Below, piece after piece: positions 14,182-21,895 of a stretch of 27,158 nucleotides of DNA. The position numbers and the translations under genes were made by a program. The stretch comes from MAG-120531 sp963934855 (GTDB lineage: Bacteria; Bacteroidota; Bacteroidia; Flavobacteriales; Flavobacteriaceae), in NCBI GenBank assembly GCA_963934855.1, contig CAWWAC010000023.1, forward strand, positions 1-27,158, in the 5' to 3' direction. The notes beneath the pieces were generated by a model, which was given only the letters and a program-made list of their open reading frames with translations, was not told the origin of the DNA and ran no database searches. Numbering within the stretch: position 1 is the first letter of the stretch; every line of letters starts with the position of its first letter.

Positions 14182-15027
14182 ATGAAAAAAATATTATTAT
14201 TAGTAAGTGTTTTTGCAGCCTTGTCTGTGAGTGGACAAATTGTATCTCCACAACCAAGCCCTGCCGCAACTATCATGCAAACAGTAGGATTAAGCGAAGT
14301 AAGTCTTAAATTTTCTAGACCCGCAATGAGGGGAAGAACTGTTGTTGGAGACCTAGTTCCTTACAACGCTATTTGGAGAACAGGAGCCAATGCCAACTCT
14401 ACTATGACTGTAAATACTTCCTTTACATTTGGTGGAACTGAACTTGCTGCTGGTACATATGCCGTTTTCACTAAACCTTCAGAAAGTTTATGGGAAGTGT
14501 ATTTGTACTCTAAAAATGACAACTGGGGTACTCCTGCCAACTGGGATCAGAGCCAAGTAGTGGCTACAGCGACTGCTGCACCACAAAAAACAAATAGAGT
14601 CATGGAATCCTTTTCAATGGCTATTAATGAAATCTCTAACACAGGGGCTCATTTAGAAATTTCATGGGAACAGACTTTAGTTGCTGTACCCTTTTCTGTT
14701 CCAACAGACCAAGTGGTAATGTCTTCTATAGACAGCACCTTGTCTGCTACTCCCACTGCTACAGATTACTACACTGCTGCGGTTTATTATTTAACTGCTG
14801 ACAAAGATATAAAGCAATCTTTAAAGTGGATGGATATGGCTATGAGTAAGATTGAAAAGCCTGCCTTTTGGCAAATGAGACAGCAGTCACTGGTTTATGC
14901 CAAAGCTGGAATGGTAAAAGAGGCCATCAAAGCTGCCAAAGCGTCCTTAATAGCATCCAAAGATGCAAACAATATGGATTACGTAAAAATGAATGAAGAG
15001 TCTTTAAAAGAGTGGATGGCTTTATAG
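14182..15027 (+). CDS. Secreted DUF2911 protein
   Basis: A 281-residue exported protein. 'MKKILLLVSVFAALSVSGQ' is a signal peptide. The mature part begins with the DUF2911 domain: 'SPAATIMQTVGLSEVSLKFSRPAMRGRTVVGDLVPYNAIWRTGANANSTMTVNTSFTFGGTELAAGTYAVFTKP' and 'VYLYSKNDNWGTPANWDQSQVVATATAAP'. The last ~90 residues (from about 190) look like a helical TPR-type pair ('YTAAVYYLTADKDIKQSLKWMDMAMSKIEKPAFWQMRQQSLVYAKAG'). Proteins of this family are common in Bacteroidota and their function is unknown. Monocistronic, with its own -7 box and terminator. The start is fixed by the signal peptide. Confidence 0.92.
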   Translation: MKKILLLVSVFAALSVSGQIVSPQPSPAATIMQTVGLSEVSLKFSRPAMRGRTVVGDLVPYNAIWRTGANANSTMTVNTSFTFGGTELAAGTYAVFTKPSESLWEVYLYSKNDNWGTPANWDQSQVVATATAAPQKTNRVMESFSMAINEISNTGAHLEISWEQTLVAVPFSVPTDQVVMSSIDSTLSATPTATDYYTAAVYYLTADKDIKQSLKWMDMAMSKIEKPAFWQMRQQSLVYAKAGMVKEAIKAAKASLIASKDANNMDYVKMNEESLKEWMAL

Positions 15028-15068
15028 AAGTCACAAACCTTTTAAATAATGTCTTTTATACAAGAGTA

Positions 15069-15108
15069 AACCAAAGTCCGTATTTTAAAAAACGGGCTTT
15101 GGTTTTTT
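15069..15108 (+). terminator. Terminator of DUF2911 gene, inside the symporter 3' end
   Basis: AACCAAAGTCCGT (15069-15081) pairs with ACGGGCTTTGGTT (15092-15104), 13 bp with one G-U, around a 10-nt loop, followed by TTTTTT. The right arm and T-run encode, on the other strand, the last codons and stop (KKPKPVF-stop at 15085) of the convergent symporter gene. Confidence 0.88.
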
Positions 15109-16782
15109 AAAGAATACTTGTAATATATGTGCGGTTATTATGACTACTCCACAGCCAAATAAATTGAGCCATAAAAAAGACATCCAATCATTGTAAAAAG
15201 CAAAGATCACTATAGCTTGGGTAATAATGGCTCCGTAGAAAACTGGTTTTCCATGAATGTATTTAAAGAAAAATGCCAGCATGAAAATTCCTAATACGTT
15301 CCCGTAAAAAATAGAACCTATAATATTGACTAACTGTATGAGATTTTCAAATAAATTAGCTACAGAAGCTATGCAGATAGCCACAATTCCCCAACTAAAA
15401 GTGAAAAATTTAGACATTTTTAGATAGTGCTTATCTGCTGTTATATTGGGTTTATATCTCTGGTAAATATCTAAGGTAGTTATGGTACCTAGGGCGTTTA
15501 GCTCAGAAGCGGTAGAGGACATGGCTGCTGATAGAATAACGGCTAATAAGAGCCCTACAAGACCTCTTGGTAAATTATTGAGTATGTAGTGAATAAAAAC
15601 ATAGTCTTTGTCATTGACAGCCACTTCTGGAGCTGCCACTTTTAAAAGGGTTTTAGCCTTTGTTCTAAGGTCCATCTCATGTTGGTCTAGGCCATTGAGC
15701 TTTTTATTTATACGCAAGACCTCTGTGCTATTTTCTTGCATTTTTGCTTCTAGATAATTTCTTTGTAGCGATTGTTTTTGGATTTGGGTGTTTTTTAGTT
15801 CTGTTGACAAACTGTTGTAAGATGCTACGTATTCAGGAGCCTGCAAGGCAGATCTGGCAGCTGGGTTAAAATGTATTGGTGTATGGTTAAACTGATAAAA
15901 CACAAAGACCATTACCCCCACAAAAAGGATAAAAAATTGCATAGGTATTTTAAATATTCCGTTAAAGACTAAACCCAGTTGGCTTTCGCGTTTAGATTTT
16001 CCAGATAAATATCTTTGTACCTGGCTCTGGTCTGTTCCAAAATAGGATAAGGCTAGGAAAAATCCGCCAGTAATGCCACTCCAAAAGGTATAACGGTTAT
16101 TGGGGTCCAAGCTAAAGTCCAATACTGTTAATTTACCAGACCGGTCTGCAATGTCCATAGCGTTTGTAAAAGTGATATCGGCCGGGAGGCTAGAAACAAT
16201 CATGTAAAAGGCTACGAACATACCGCCCATAATAACAAACATTTGCTGTTTTTGAGTTACATTAACTGCTTTGGTACCCCCACTTACTGTATATAAAATA
16301 ACCAATCCTCCAAGAATAACAACTAATAATCTGAGTGGCCACCCTAGTACTGCAGACAAAATAATGGCGGGTGCAAAAATAGTAATTCCAGCAGACAAGC
16401 CTCTTTGGATAAGAAATAGCAACGCGGCCAATGTTCTGGTGTTGGCATTGAATCTGTTTTCTAGAAACTCGTATGCAGTGTGTACTTTTAGCCGGTCATA
16501 AAGGGGAATAAATACTAAAATAATCACAATCATGGCTAGTGGTAGCCCAAAATAAAATTGCACAAAGCCCATGCCGTCATGGTATGCCTGTCCTGGCGTA
16601 GACAAAAAAGTAATGGCTGAGGCTTGTGTAGCCATTACTGAAAGGCCTATAGTGGCCCAGTTGGCTTCTTTACCACCTAGTACATAATCAGAAACGCTAT
16701 CACTGCCTTTGGTTTTCCAAATGCCATAGCCCACAATGAATAAAAGGGTGCTAATTAGAATAGACCAATCTATTGGGCTCAT
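15085..16782 (-). CDS. Sodium:solute symporter (SSS family)
   Basis: A 565-residue inner-membrane transporter of the SSS (SGLT-like) family, driving solute uptake with the sodium gradient. The N-terminal half shows 'SVSDYVLGGKEANWATIGLSVMATQASAITFLSTPGQAYHDGMGFVQFYFGLPLAM', the family pattern around the unwound TM1, and 'YTVSGGTKAVNVTQKQQ'. 'GTDQSQVQRYLSGKS' (249-263) is the classic SSS signature. 'ILSAAMSSTASELNALGTITTLDIYQRY' is the late sodium-site helix. An unusual charged segment at about residues 318-382 interrupts the membrane helices and looks like a coiled coil. Substrate unknown. It follows the LmbE-like gene by 2 bp, so a deacetylated sugar or similar compound is a fair guess only. 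Confidence 0.92.
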   Translation of the reverse strand: MSPIDWSILISTLLFIVGYGIWKTKGSDSVSDYVLGGKEANWATIGLSVMATQASAITFLSTPGQAYHDGMGFVQFYFGLPLAMIVIILVFIPLYDRLKVHTAYEFLENRFNANTRTLAALLFLIQRGLSAGITIFAPAIILSAVLGWPLRLLVVILGGLVILYTVSGGTKAVNVTQKQQMFVIMGGMFVAFYMIVSSLPADITFTNAMDIADRSGKLTVLDFSLDPNNRYTFWSGITGGFFLALSYFGTDQSQVQRYLSGKSKRESQLGLVFNGIFKIPMQFFILFVGVMVFVFYQFNHTPIHFNPAARSALQAPEYVASYNSLSTELKNTQIQKQSLQRNYLEAKMQENSTEVLRINKKLNGLDQHEMDLRTKAKTLLKVAAPEVAVNDKDYVFIHYILNNLPRGLVGLLLAVILSAAMSSTASELNALGTITTLDIYQRYKPNITADKHYLKMSKFFTFSWGIVAICIASVANLFENLIQLVNIIGSIFYGNVLGIFMLAFFFKYIHGKPVFYGAIITQAIVIFAFYNDWMSFLWLNLFGCGVVIITAHILQVFFKKPKPVF

Positions 16783-16784
16783 AT

Positions 16785-19364
16785 TTAGTTTTTTGTAGTT
16801 TTTTGAGTTTGCGAATCGCCTAGAGAAATCATATTGCTAAAAAGTCTGAAGGCTCCAGGCACTCCTGCGGGTAATTCTCTAAAAAAGCTCAAGCCCGTAT
16901 AAATAAAATGTCCTTTTCCTAAAGGGGCCACCAAAAGACTGCCCTGCATTGGAGCTTCTCCAGGGTCATTCATTTGTAAAAGTGGTGTATAAGCCTGGTC
17001 CCATTGCTTTGGAAAATACAAGCCCCGCTCTTGTACCCATCCGTCAAAATCCTTTTCTGTAATGAGATTGGGATAAGTCATAATAGGATTGTTCTTAGCA
17101 AGTAAAATTACTTTTGCGTCTTCTTTGGTCACCCTATCACTGGATAGTTCTAGAGGGTAGGGGGCAATAGACACTTGGTTGTCTCCACTTCTAGTAGCTG
17201 TGTTGTATTGGCTAATTAGCACCCCTCCATTTCTTACATACCCCATTAGTACTTCTTTTTTAAGACTTAGACTGGGGTGCACATTCAGGGACCTAATCCC
17301 TAAAATAACGGCTTTAAATGTGCTTAGATTTTCTGCGTTAAGATCTTCAATATTTAGGAGTTGTACTTTATAACCTATAGCCTCTAAGCTTTCTGGCACC
17401 TTATCTCCAGCTCCCATAAAATAGCCCACTTTGGCTTCTTGTTTTTTAATGTCTAAGCGCACCCATTTAGATTGGGCTTTCACTAAAATTCTTTGGGTAG
17501 GAATGTGATCGTATTCAATAGTAACTAAAGACTTGTCATAGGTTTGGCCGTTGGCCGATACCAAGGCATTTACCATAGTTTCAGAAATCTCATTACTTGG
17601 ATTTACTTTAAAATTAAAAATAGCTACCTCCCCTTTTTCTTTTAGGGAGAAGCTTTGGTTTTTTGGTTGTACGCGCCAGTTTTCTGGCACCTCTAAATGC
17701 AAGGACCCTTCTTGATTGTCTGCTAAGGCTTTAATGGTTATTTGAATAGTTTTAGGATTTTGATTTGGAAACAAAACTACTTCCTGGTCTAGTTGGACAG
17801 ATAGGGGAGGGAGCACATTAAAGGTTTCCCACAATTCCCCTTTTTCAGGTTTGGCATATCTATGCACTAAAGGAACCTCAAAGAATAGTTGGACCTCTTC
17901 ATATGCTAGTGTAACAATGGCTTTAACAGCTGCAGGGCTTTCTGGAGCTCCAATGAGTGTTGGGTCTCCTACTTGGTACATACCTAAAGTAGGAGTTTCA
18001 TTTAGCCAATAAGGATTGCTAAATGCAGCCTCTTTTGGAATAGAAATGGCCAATGAAACATCTTTGTTCTGGTTTTTAAAAAGGGCAGTTTTTTGAGGCG
18101 TTTCTTTTATTCCGGCACCTAAAATTTCAAATGATACCAAGGATAGTTTGTCTGTGCCTCTGGCTATCATATTAATGTTTGCTTCCACCACGGCCCCAGG
18201 AGCTGCAAAAGACTCTTTAGATTGAAAGCTTAAATAAAGGCCAGCCACCTCTTTAATGAGGTTTTTAATTTGTGAGGTTTTTTGATCTCTCCAAAAAGGA
18301 TCTTTAATATTTTTGATTAGGCTATAAGCTTTTATAAGCTCTGGAAGGTGCTTAGAGGGATCTAAAAAATTAAAACTAGCTTCTAAAGGAACTAAAACGG
18401 CAGCAATTTCTGCACCTTCTGGAATTCTGTTCCAAGAGGTTTCTATGCCGCTAAAAATATCTTGATCTACAGGAGGTGCTCCACTAATAAGCTCTAAATA
18501 TTCTTTTTCTGAACCCCTGCTGTTGAGCCTTCCAAACCCTTGACACAAATGTTGGCTACTGGCTAAAGAAGCTATTTCGTTATTAGAGATTCCTAAACTG
18601 GGATAAAACACCCCTACATCTAAGGTAATAAGGCCTTTTTTAGAGGCTTTTTCAAAAGCGCTTTCAGAGCCGTAAAACCACCATGAGGTATTAAAAAAGC
18701 TCCTTTTAGCTTGCCATGGTTGCTGACTGCCAGTCTTATTTATCTCTCTATTTGAATACTCTTCTTTGTTCGCATTAGTGGCCTCGTTGGTTTTTATATC
18801 AGTTTTTCCTGCCAGCTCAAAAGCAGCTACACTTAAAAGCGCACTAGAGGTGTGGTGACCGTGAGTATTACCAGCAGTTCTGTGGTCAAAACGGTTTATA
18901 ATGATGTCTGGTCTTAGGCTTCTTATGCGGGAAATTACGTCTGACAATACCGCTTCCTTATTCCAGATTCTTAAGGTTTCTTCTGGATCTTTAGAAAAAC
19001 CAAAATCGTTGGCTCTAGAAAAGAATTGTTGGCCTCCATCAATATTTCTAGCAGCTAATAATTCTTGTGTTCTTAAAACACCTAATAATTCTCTAATTTC
19101 TGTTCCAATAAGGTTTTGACCTCCGTCTCCTCTGGTAAGAGAAAGGTAAGATGTTTGAGCGTGTAGTTCATGAGTGAGGTAGGAGATCAATCTGGTATTT
19201 TCATCGTCTGGGTGTGCCGCAATATATAGTACATTTCCCAAAAAGTTAAGTTTTTTAAGGTCGTGAAAAACTTCTGCACTATTTTTTGGATTAAAGTCTT
19301 GAGCACTTAAAATAGAGGTGGATAGCAGGACTAATAAAACACTATAAATGAGTAAATTTTTCAT
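16785..19364 (-). CDS. Large exported PIG-L/LmbE deacetylase with ThuA-like C-terminus
   Basis: An 859-residue secreted protein (signal peptide 'MKNLLIYSVLLVLLSTSILSAQ'). Residues ~40-260 form a PIG-L/LmbE zinc deacetylase domain: 'VLYIAAHPDDENTRLISYL' with HPDD at 51-54, 'LSLTRGDGGQNLIGTE', and 'NRFDHRTAGNTHGHHTSSALL' giving the third zinc ligand near 170. A beta-rich middle (about 520-640, 'LFPNQNPKTIQITIKALADNQEGSLHLEVPENWRV') resembles a NEW3/Ig-like domain. The C-terminal ~190 residues ('YFMGAGDKVPESLEAIGYKVQLL', 'GGVLISQYNTA', 'GKGHFIYTGLSFFRELPAGVPGAFRLFSNMI') resemble a ThuA/class I glutamine amidotransferase-like fold. Likely role: removing N-acetyl groups from a sugar or glycoconjugate in the periplasm. 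Tightly linked to the symporter. Confidence 0.88.
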   Translation of the reverse strand: MKNLLIYSVLLVLLSTSILSAQDFNPKNSAEVFHDLKKLNFLGNVLYIAAHPDDENTRLISYLTHELHAQTSYLSLTRGDGGQNLIGTEIRELLGVLRTQELLAARNIDGGQQFFSRANDFGFSKDPEETLRIWNKEAVLSDVISRIRSLRPDIIINRFDHRTAGNTHGHHTSSALLSVAAFELAGKTDIKTNEATNANKEEYSNREINKTGSQQPWQAKRSFFNTSWWFYGSESAFEKASKKGLITLDVGVFYPSLGISNNEIASLASSQHLCQGFGRLNSRGSEKEYLELISGAPPVDQDIFSGIETSWNRIPEGAEIAAVLVPLEASFNFLDPSKHLPELIKAYSLIKNIKDPFWRDQKTSQIKNLIKEVAGLYLSFQSKESFAAPGAVVEANINMIARGTDKLSLVSFEILGAGIKETPQKTALFKNQNKDVSLAISIPKEAAFSNPYWLNETPTLGMYQVGDPTLIGAPESPAAVKAIVTLAYEEVQLFFEVPLVHRYAKPEKGELWETFNVLPPLSVQLDQEVVLFPNQNPKTIQITIKALADNQEGSLHLEVPENWRVQPKNQSFSLKEKGEVAIFNFKVNPSNEISETMVNALVSANGQTYDKSLVTIEYDHIPTQRILVKAQSKWVRLDIKKQEAKVGYFMGAGDKVPESLEAIGYKVQLLNIEDLNAENLSTFKAVILGIRSLNVHPSLSLKKEVLMGYVRNGGVLISQYNTATRSGDNQVSIAPYPLELSSDRVTKEDAKVILLAKNNPIMTYPNLITEKDFDGWVQERGLYFPKQWDQAYTPLLQMNDPGEAPMQGSLLVAPLGKGHFIYTGLSFFRELPAGVPGAFRLFSNMISLGDSQTQKTTKN

Positions 19365-19368
19365 GGGC

Positions 19369-19884
19369 TTAGATTTCTTGTTTGCTAATTAAAGCCACTC
19401 CTTTTTGTAAAAACAGATTGTTTGGGTAAGTGACCAAGTACCCTTCATCTGTTTTGAGTTCAATATAAAAGGCTCTTACATCAGTAATGACCGCTTCTAG
19501 AGGGAAATCATCATCTTGGATTTTAATTTTATCACCAATTTTAAAGGGAAATGAGAAAAATAATATAATCCCTGCCGTCACATTGCTCAGGATAGACCAG
19601 GTAGCAAAGAGCGCCACTCCTAACACAGCAAAAAAGGAAGAAAGAACCAAGCTCAAGTCTTTTAATTTTACTCCCCAAATAATGAGTAGTGCAACAAAAC
19701 CAACGACTGTGATCCCAACGCTGGTGTATTTGATAATCAGTTTGGTTCTGGATTTATTTAGGTCACTAATTTTACCTACTTTTCTAATGGCTTTGGTTGT
19801 GACGAATTTAGTAATAAGAAGCCCTATTAAAAGGATAAGTGAGCTCAGTAATTCTTGTAAGTGAGTTTCAAAAAACTTTTCCAT
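19369..19884 (-). CDS. Small-conductance mechanosensitive channel (MscS-like)
   Basis: A 171-residue short MscS protein that would release solutes on hypo-osmotic shock. Three hydrophobic helices are visible: about residues 13-32, 50-72, and the pore helix region 75-110 ('LSLVLSSFFAVLGVALFATWSILSNVTAGIILFFSFPFKIGDKI'), which carries the MscS 'A/G-rich TM3 ... PFKIGD' signature. The beta domain follows ('AVITDVRAFYIELKTDEGYLVTYPNNLFLQKGV', with the family's YPNN motif). The large C-terminal alpha/beta vestibule of E. coli MscS is missing, so this is a minimal form, common in Bacteroidota. It lies 4 bp after maf and 4 bp before the LmbE gene. Confidence 0.92.
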   Translation of the reverse strand: MEKFFETHLQELLSSLILLIGLLITKFVTTKAIRKVGKISDLNKSRTKLIIKYTSVGITVVGFVALLIIWGVKLKDLSLVLSSFFAVLGVALFATWSILSNVTAGIILFFSFPFKIGDKIKIQDDDFPLEAVITDVRAFYIELKTDEGYLVTYPNNLFLQKGVALISKQEI

Positions 19885-19888
19885 AATC

Positions 19889-20488
19889 TTAATTTAATTT
19901 AGGGGTTCCAAGTATTTTTTTTAATTCTTGGTACACCAATTCAGTGGGCAGTCCCACTACGTTGTTGTAGTTCCCTTTTATAGCGCTAATACCTATAAGA
20001 CCTATCCATTCTTGAATGCCATAGCCCCCTGCTTTGTCAAAAGGTTTAAAATGATTGACATAAAAAGTAATTTCTTCTAGACTCAATCTAGAAAAAGTAA
20101 CCTTTGTTTCCTGTATGCAGTGGGTTTGTTTCCCCTGATAGTGAAAGCAAACCGCTGTAAAAACTTTATGAGAACCTTCAGACATACTGCTTAACATTTC
20201 TATGGCTTGCTCCACATTTTTAGGTTTCCCAAGGGCTTGCCCTTGGTTCCAAACTATAGTGTCTGAGGTGATAAGTAGTTCGTGTGCTGCCAGACTGCCT
20301 ACAAGAGCTTGGGCCTTTAATTTGGCCAAAAATAAGGGGATTTCTTTAGCTTTTAAGGAGGGTGGGTAAAACTCTTCTACTTCTTTAAGTCTAATAAGGA
20401 CTTCAAAACCCATATCCTTAAAAAATTGCTGGCGCCTTGGAGAGCCAGACCCCAAAACTAAGGTAGTATTATTAAATGAAACAGTCAT
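19889..20488 (-). CDS. maf: Maf-like nucleotide pyrophosphatase
   Basis: A 199-residue house-cleaning NTP pyrophosphatase of the Maf/HAM1 fold, which hydrolyses non-canonical or pyrimidine nucleoside triphosphates. It has 'LVLGSGSPRRQQFFKDMGF' (10-28, the SxSPRR substrate loop), 'LLITSDTIVWNQGQALGKPKN' (Asp76 and GKP), 'GSHKVFTAVCF', and 'FKPFDKAGGYGIQEWIGLIGISAIKGNYNNVVGLP', which matches the family's 'DKAGaYgIQ...I.G.y.nVvGLP' tail. I chose the ATG at 20488, one base after the kdsC-like stop. An in-frame ATG at 20509 would overlap that gene by 20 bp and add a non-conserved stretch. Confidence 0.95.
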   Translation of the reverse strand: MTVSFNNTTLVLGSGSPRRQQFFKDMGFEVLIRLKEVEEFYPPSLKAKEIPLFLAKLKAQALVGSLAAHELLITSDTIVWNQGQALGKPKNVEQAIEMLSSMSEGSHKVFTAVCFHYQGKQTHCIQETKVTFSRLSLEEITFYVNHFKPFDKAGGYGIQEWIGLIGISAIKGNYNNVVGLPTELVYQELKKILGTPKLN

Positions 20489-20489
20489 A

Positions 20490-21011
20490 TTAATCAGTTT
20501 GTGCGTCATGGTTTATACCCCATTTTCCTTGAACCTTAAGCACCTGCTCTATGACGTCTCTCACGCAGCCGTCACCTCCGTTAATATGAGATATATAAGC
20601 CGCTATTGCTTTTACTTCAGGAACTGCATTTTGGGGGCAGGTGGGTAAGCCAATATGATTCATTGGTGCAATGTCTGGAATATCATCACCCATGTATAAG
20701 ACCTCTGATGGAGCTATTTTGTACATGTCCAAAAAGAGATGTAATGGCTCCATTTTGTCATGTGCTCCCATATAAATATCAGTCACTCCTAAAGCTTTAA
20801 AACGGTTTTTTACCCCTTCATTGGTGCCCCCAGAAATGAGGCATATTTTATATCCCTTTTCTAAGGCTGTCTTTATAGCATATCCATCTTTAACACTTAC
20901 TTTTCTGAGTAATTCTCCTGTAGTGGTTATAAGGACATTTCCATCTGTAAAAACACCGTCTATATCAAAGATAAAAGTAGTGATTTGGTGTAATAATTTT
21001 TTATAACTCAT
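20490..21011 (-). CDS. kdsC: HAD phosphatase, KDO-8-phosphate phosphatase-like (KdsC)
   Basis: A 173-residue C0-type HAD phosphatase (no cap domain), the form that removes phosphate from KDO-8-phosphate in LPS core synthesis. Motif I is 'FIFDIDGVFTDG' (nucleophile Asp16, Asp18), motif II is 'CLISGGTNEGVKNR', the motif III Lys is near 'MGAHDKMEPLH', and motif IV is 'VLYMGDDIPDIAPM'. The 'GGDGCVRDVIEQVLKVQGKW' tail is typical of KdsC and contributes to the neighbouring active site in the tetramer. The ATG at 21011 overlaps the end of the DUF2520 gene by 11 bp. The frame extends upstream to 21035 but those residues are not conserved-looking. Confidence 0.9.
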   Translation of the reverse strand: MSYKKLLHQITTFIFDIDGVFTDGNVLITTTGELLRKVSVKDGYAIKTALEKGYKICLISGGTNEGVKNRFKALGVTDIYMGAHDKMEPLHLFLDMYKIAPSEVLYMGDDIPDIAPMNHIGLPTCPQNAVPEVKAIAAYISHINGGDGCVRDVIEQVLKVQGKWGINHDAQTD

Positions 21012-21762
21012 GAGCATATTTTTCGCCAATGGCATTACTTAATGTTCTGTAAATATTTTTGTGAAGGTCACTCTCTAGCATATTGAGATGAGCAGCCACA
21101 GTTGTGTTATCTTTTCTTCTGGCAGGACCTGTTTGCACTTTTTGTGCCCCGTATTTAATAGTGTTTTCTATTGTTTGCCTAATAAGAGGCTCTAAAAGAG
21201 TAAAATCTATTGATTTATTTTTGCAAAATTCCTGTGCTTCGCCAAATAAAAAAGTACTAAAATTATTTACCCAGACCGCTGATAAATGAAGGTTTTTGCG
21301 TTTTTCAGAGTTTAATATTTGTACTCTTTCACTAATGTCTCTAGCTATATTCTGTAAAAAAAGCTCCGTTTTTTTATCACTAGCCTCTATGAGAATGGGA
21401 ATAATTTTAAAGTCTAAAGGACTATCTGAGCCAAAAGTTTGTAAAGGATAAAAAACACCTTTGTTAGGGTGTCCTTCAATGGCTGTTAAAGGAACAGCTC
21501 CAGACACATGGCATACCACAGCATTTGGGCATATTAACTTTGAGGATACTTCCGCAATAGCTTTATCAGAAACTGCAATTAAAACAAGATCAGCAGCAAT
21601 AGGTACATTCCAATTAATGCTGGTTTTTACATTTTTAAAACCCGACAAAGCCTCTTCAGACCTACCTAAAATTAGACTCACATCTGAAAGGCTACTCTTA
21701 TTAAAAACATCAAAGAGTTGTTTGGCAACCCTACCCGAACCAACTATAGCAATAGAAATCAT
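21001..21762 (-). CDS. Rossmann-like / DUF2520 oxidoreductase-like protein
   Basis: A 253-residue protein with an N-terminal NAD(P)-type Rossmann domain ('MISIAIVGSGRVAKQLFDVF', GxGxxA loop at 8-13). A strand-helix 'DLVLIAVSDKAIAEVSSKL' and 'VVCHVSGAVPLTAIEG' resemble the F420-oxidoreductase/ketopantoate-reductase type fold. The helical C-terminal DUF2520 domain shows 'KRKNLHLSAVWVNNFSTFLFGEA' and 'ALxxTGPxxRxD'-like 'AQKVQTGPARRKDNTTVAAHL'. Substrate not established. A TTG two codons upstream would also be in frame, but the ATG at 21762 suits the Rossmann start. It appears to lead a six-gene minus-strand operon (kdsC, maf, mscS-like, LmbE, symporter). Confidence 0.88.
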   Translation of the reverse strand: MISIAIVGSGRVAKQLFDVFNKSSLSDVSLILGRSEEALSGFKNVKTSINWNVPIAADLVLIAVSDKAIAEVSSKLICPNAVVCHVSGAVPLTAIEGHPNKGVFYPLQTFGSDSPLDFKIIPILIEASDKKTELFLQNIARDISERVQILNSEKRKNLHLSAVWVNNFSTFLFGEAQEFCKNKSIDFTLLEPLIRQTIENTIKYGAQKVQTGPARRKDNTTVAAHLNMLESDLHKNIYRTLSNAIGEKYAHEL

Positions 21763-21895
21763 ACCCAAAAATAAGATAAATATGCGGGTAAGTAAGAGAA
21801 ATAAATGCTTTTTAATGGTAGTTTTTAGTATTTATTTGGCTGTTAAAAAGAGAAAAAGGACGTACTTTTATAATCAAAAAAAGAGCTCCATTAAT

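Noticed and set aside
21766..21773. TATTTTTG -7-like box for the DUF2520 operon (minus strand)
   Set aside because: It ends three bases before the ATG with no -33 element at 19-21 nt, so it would require a leaderless transcript. AT-rich DNA makes such matches frequent.
21461..21895. Upstream extension of the ccsBA reading frame by 145 codons
   Set aside because: It lies opposite the well-supported DUF2520 gene, has no CcsB homology-like content, and the ATG at 21896 opens directly into a membrane helix typical of the family.
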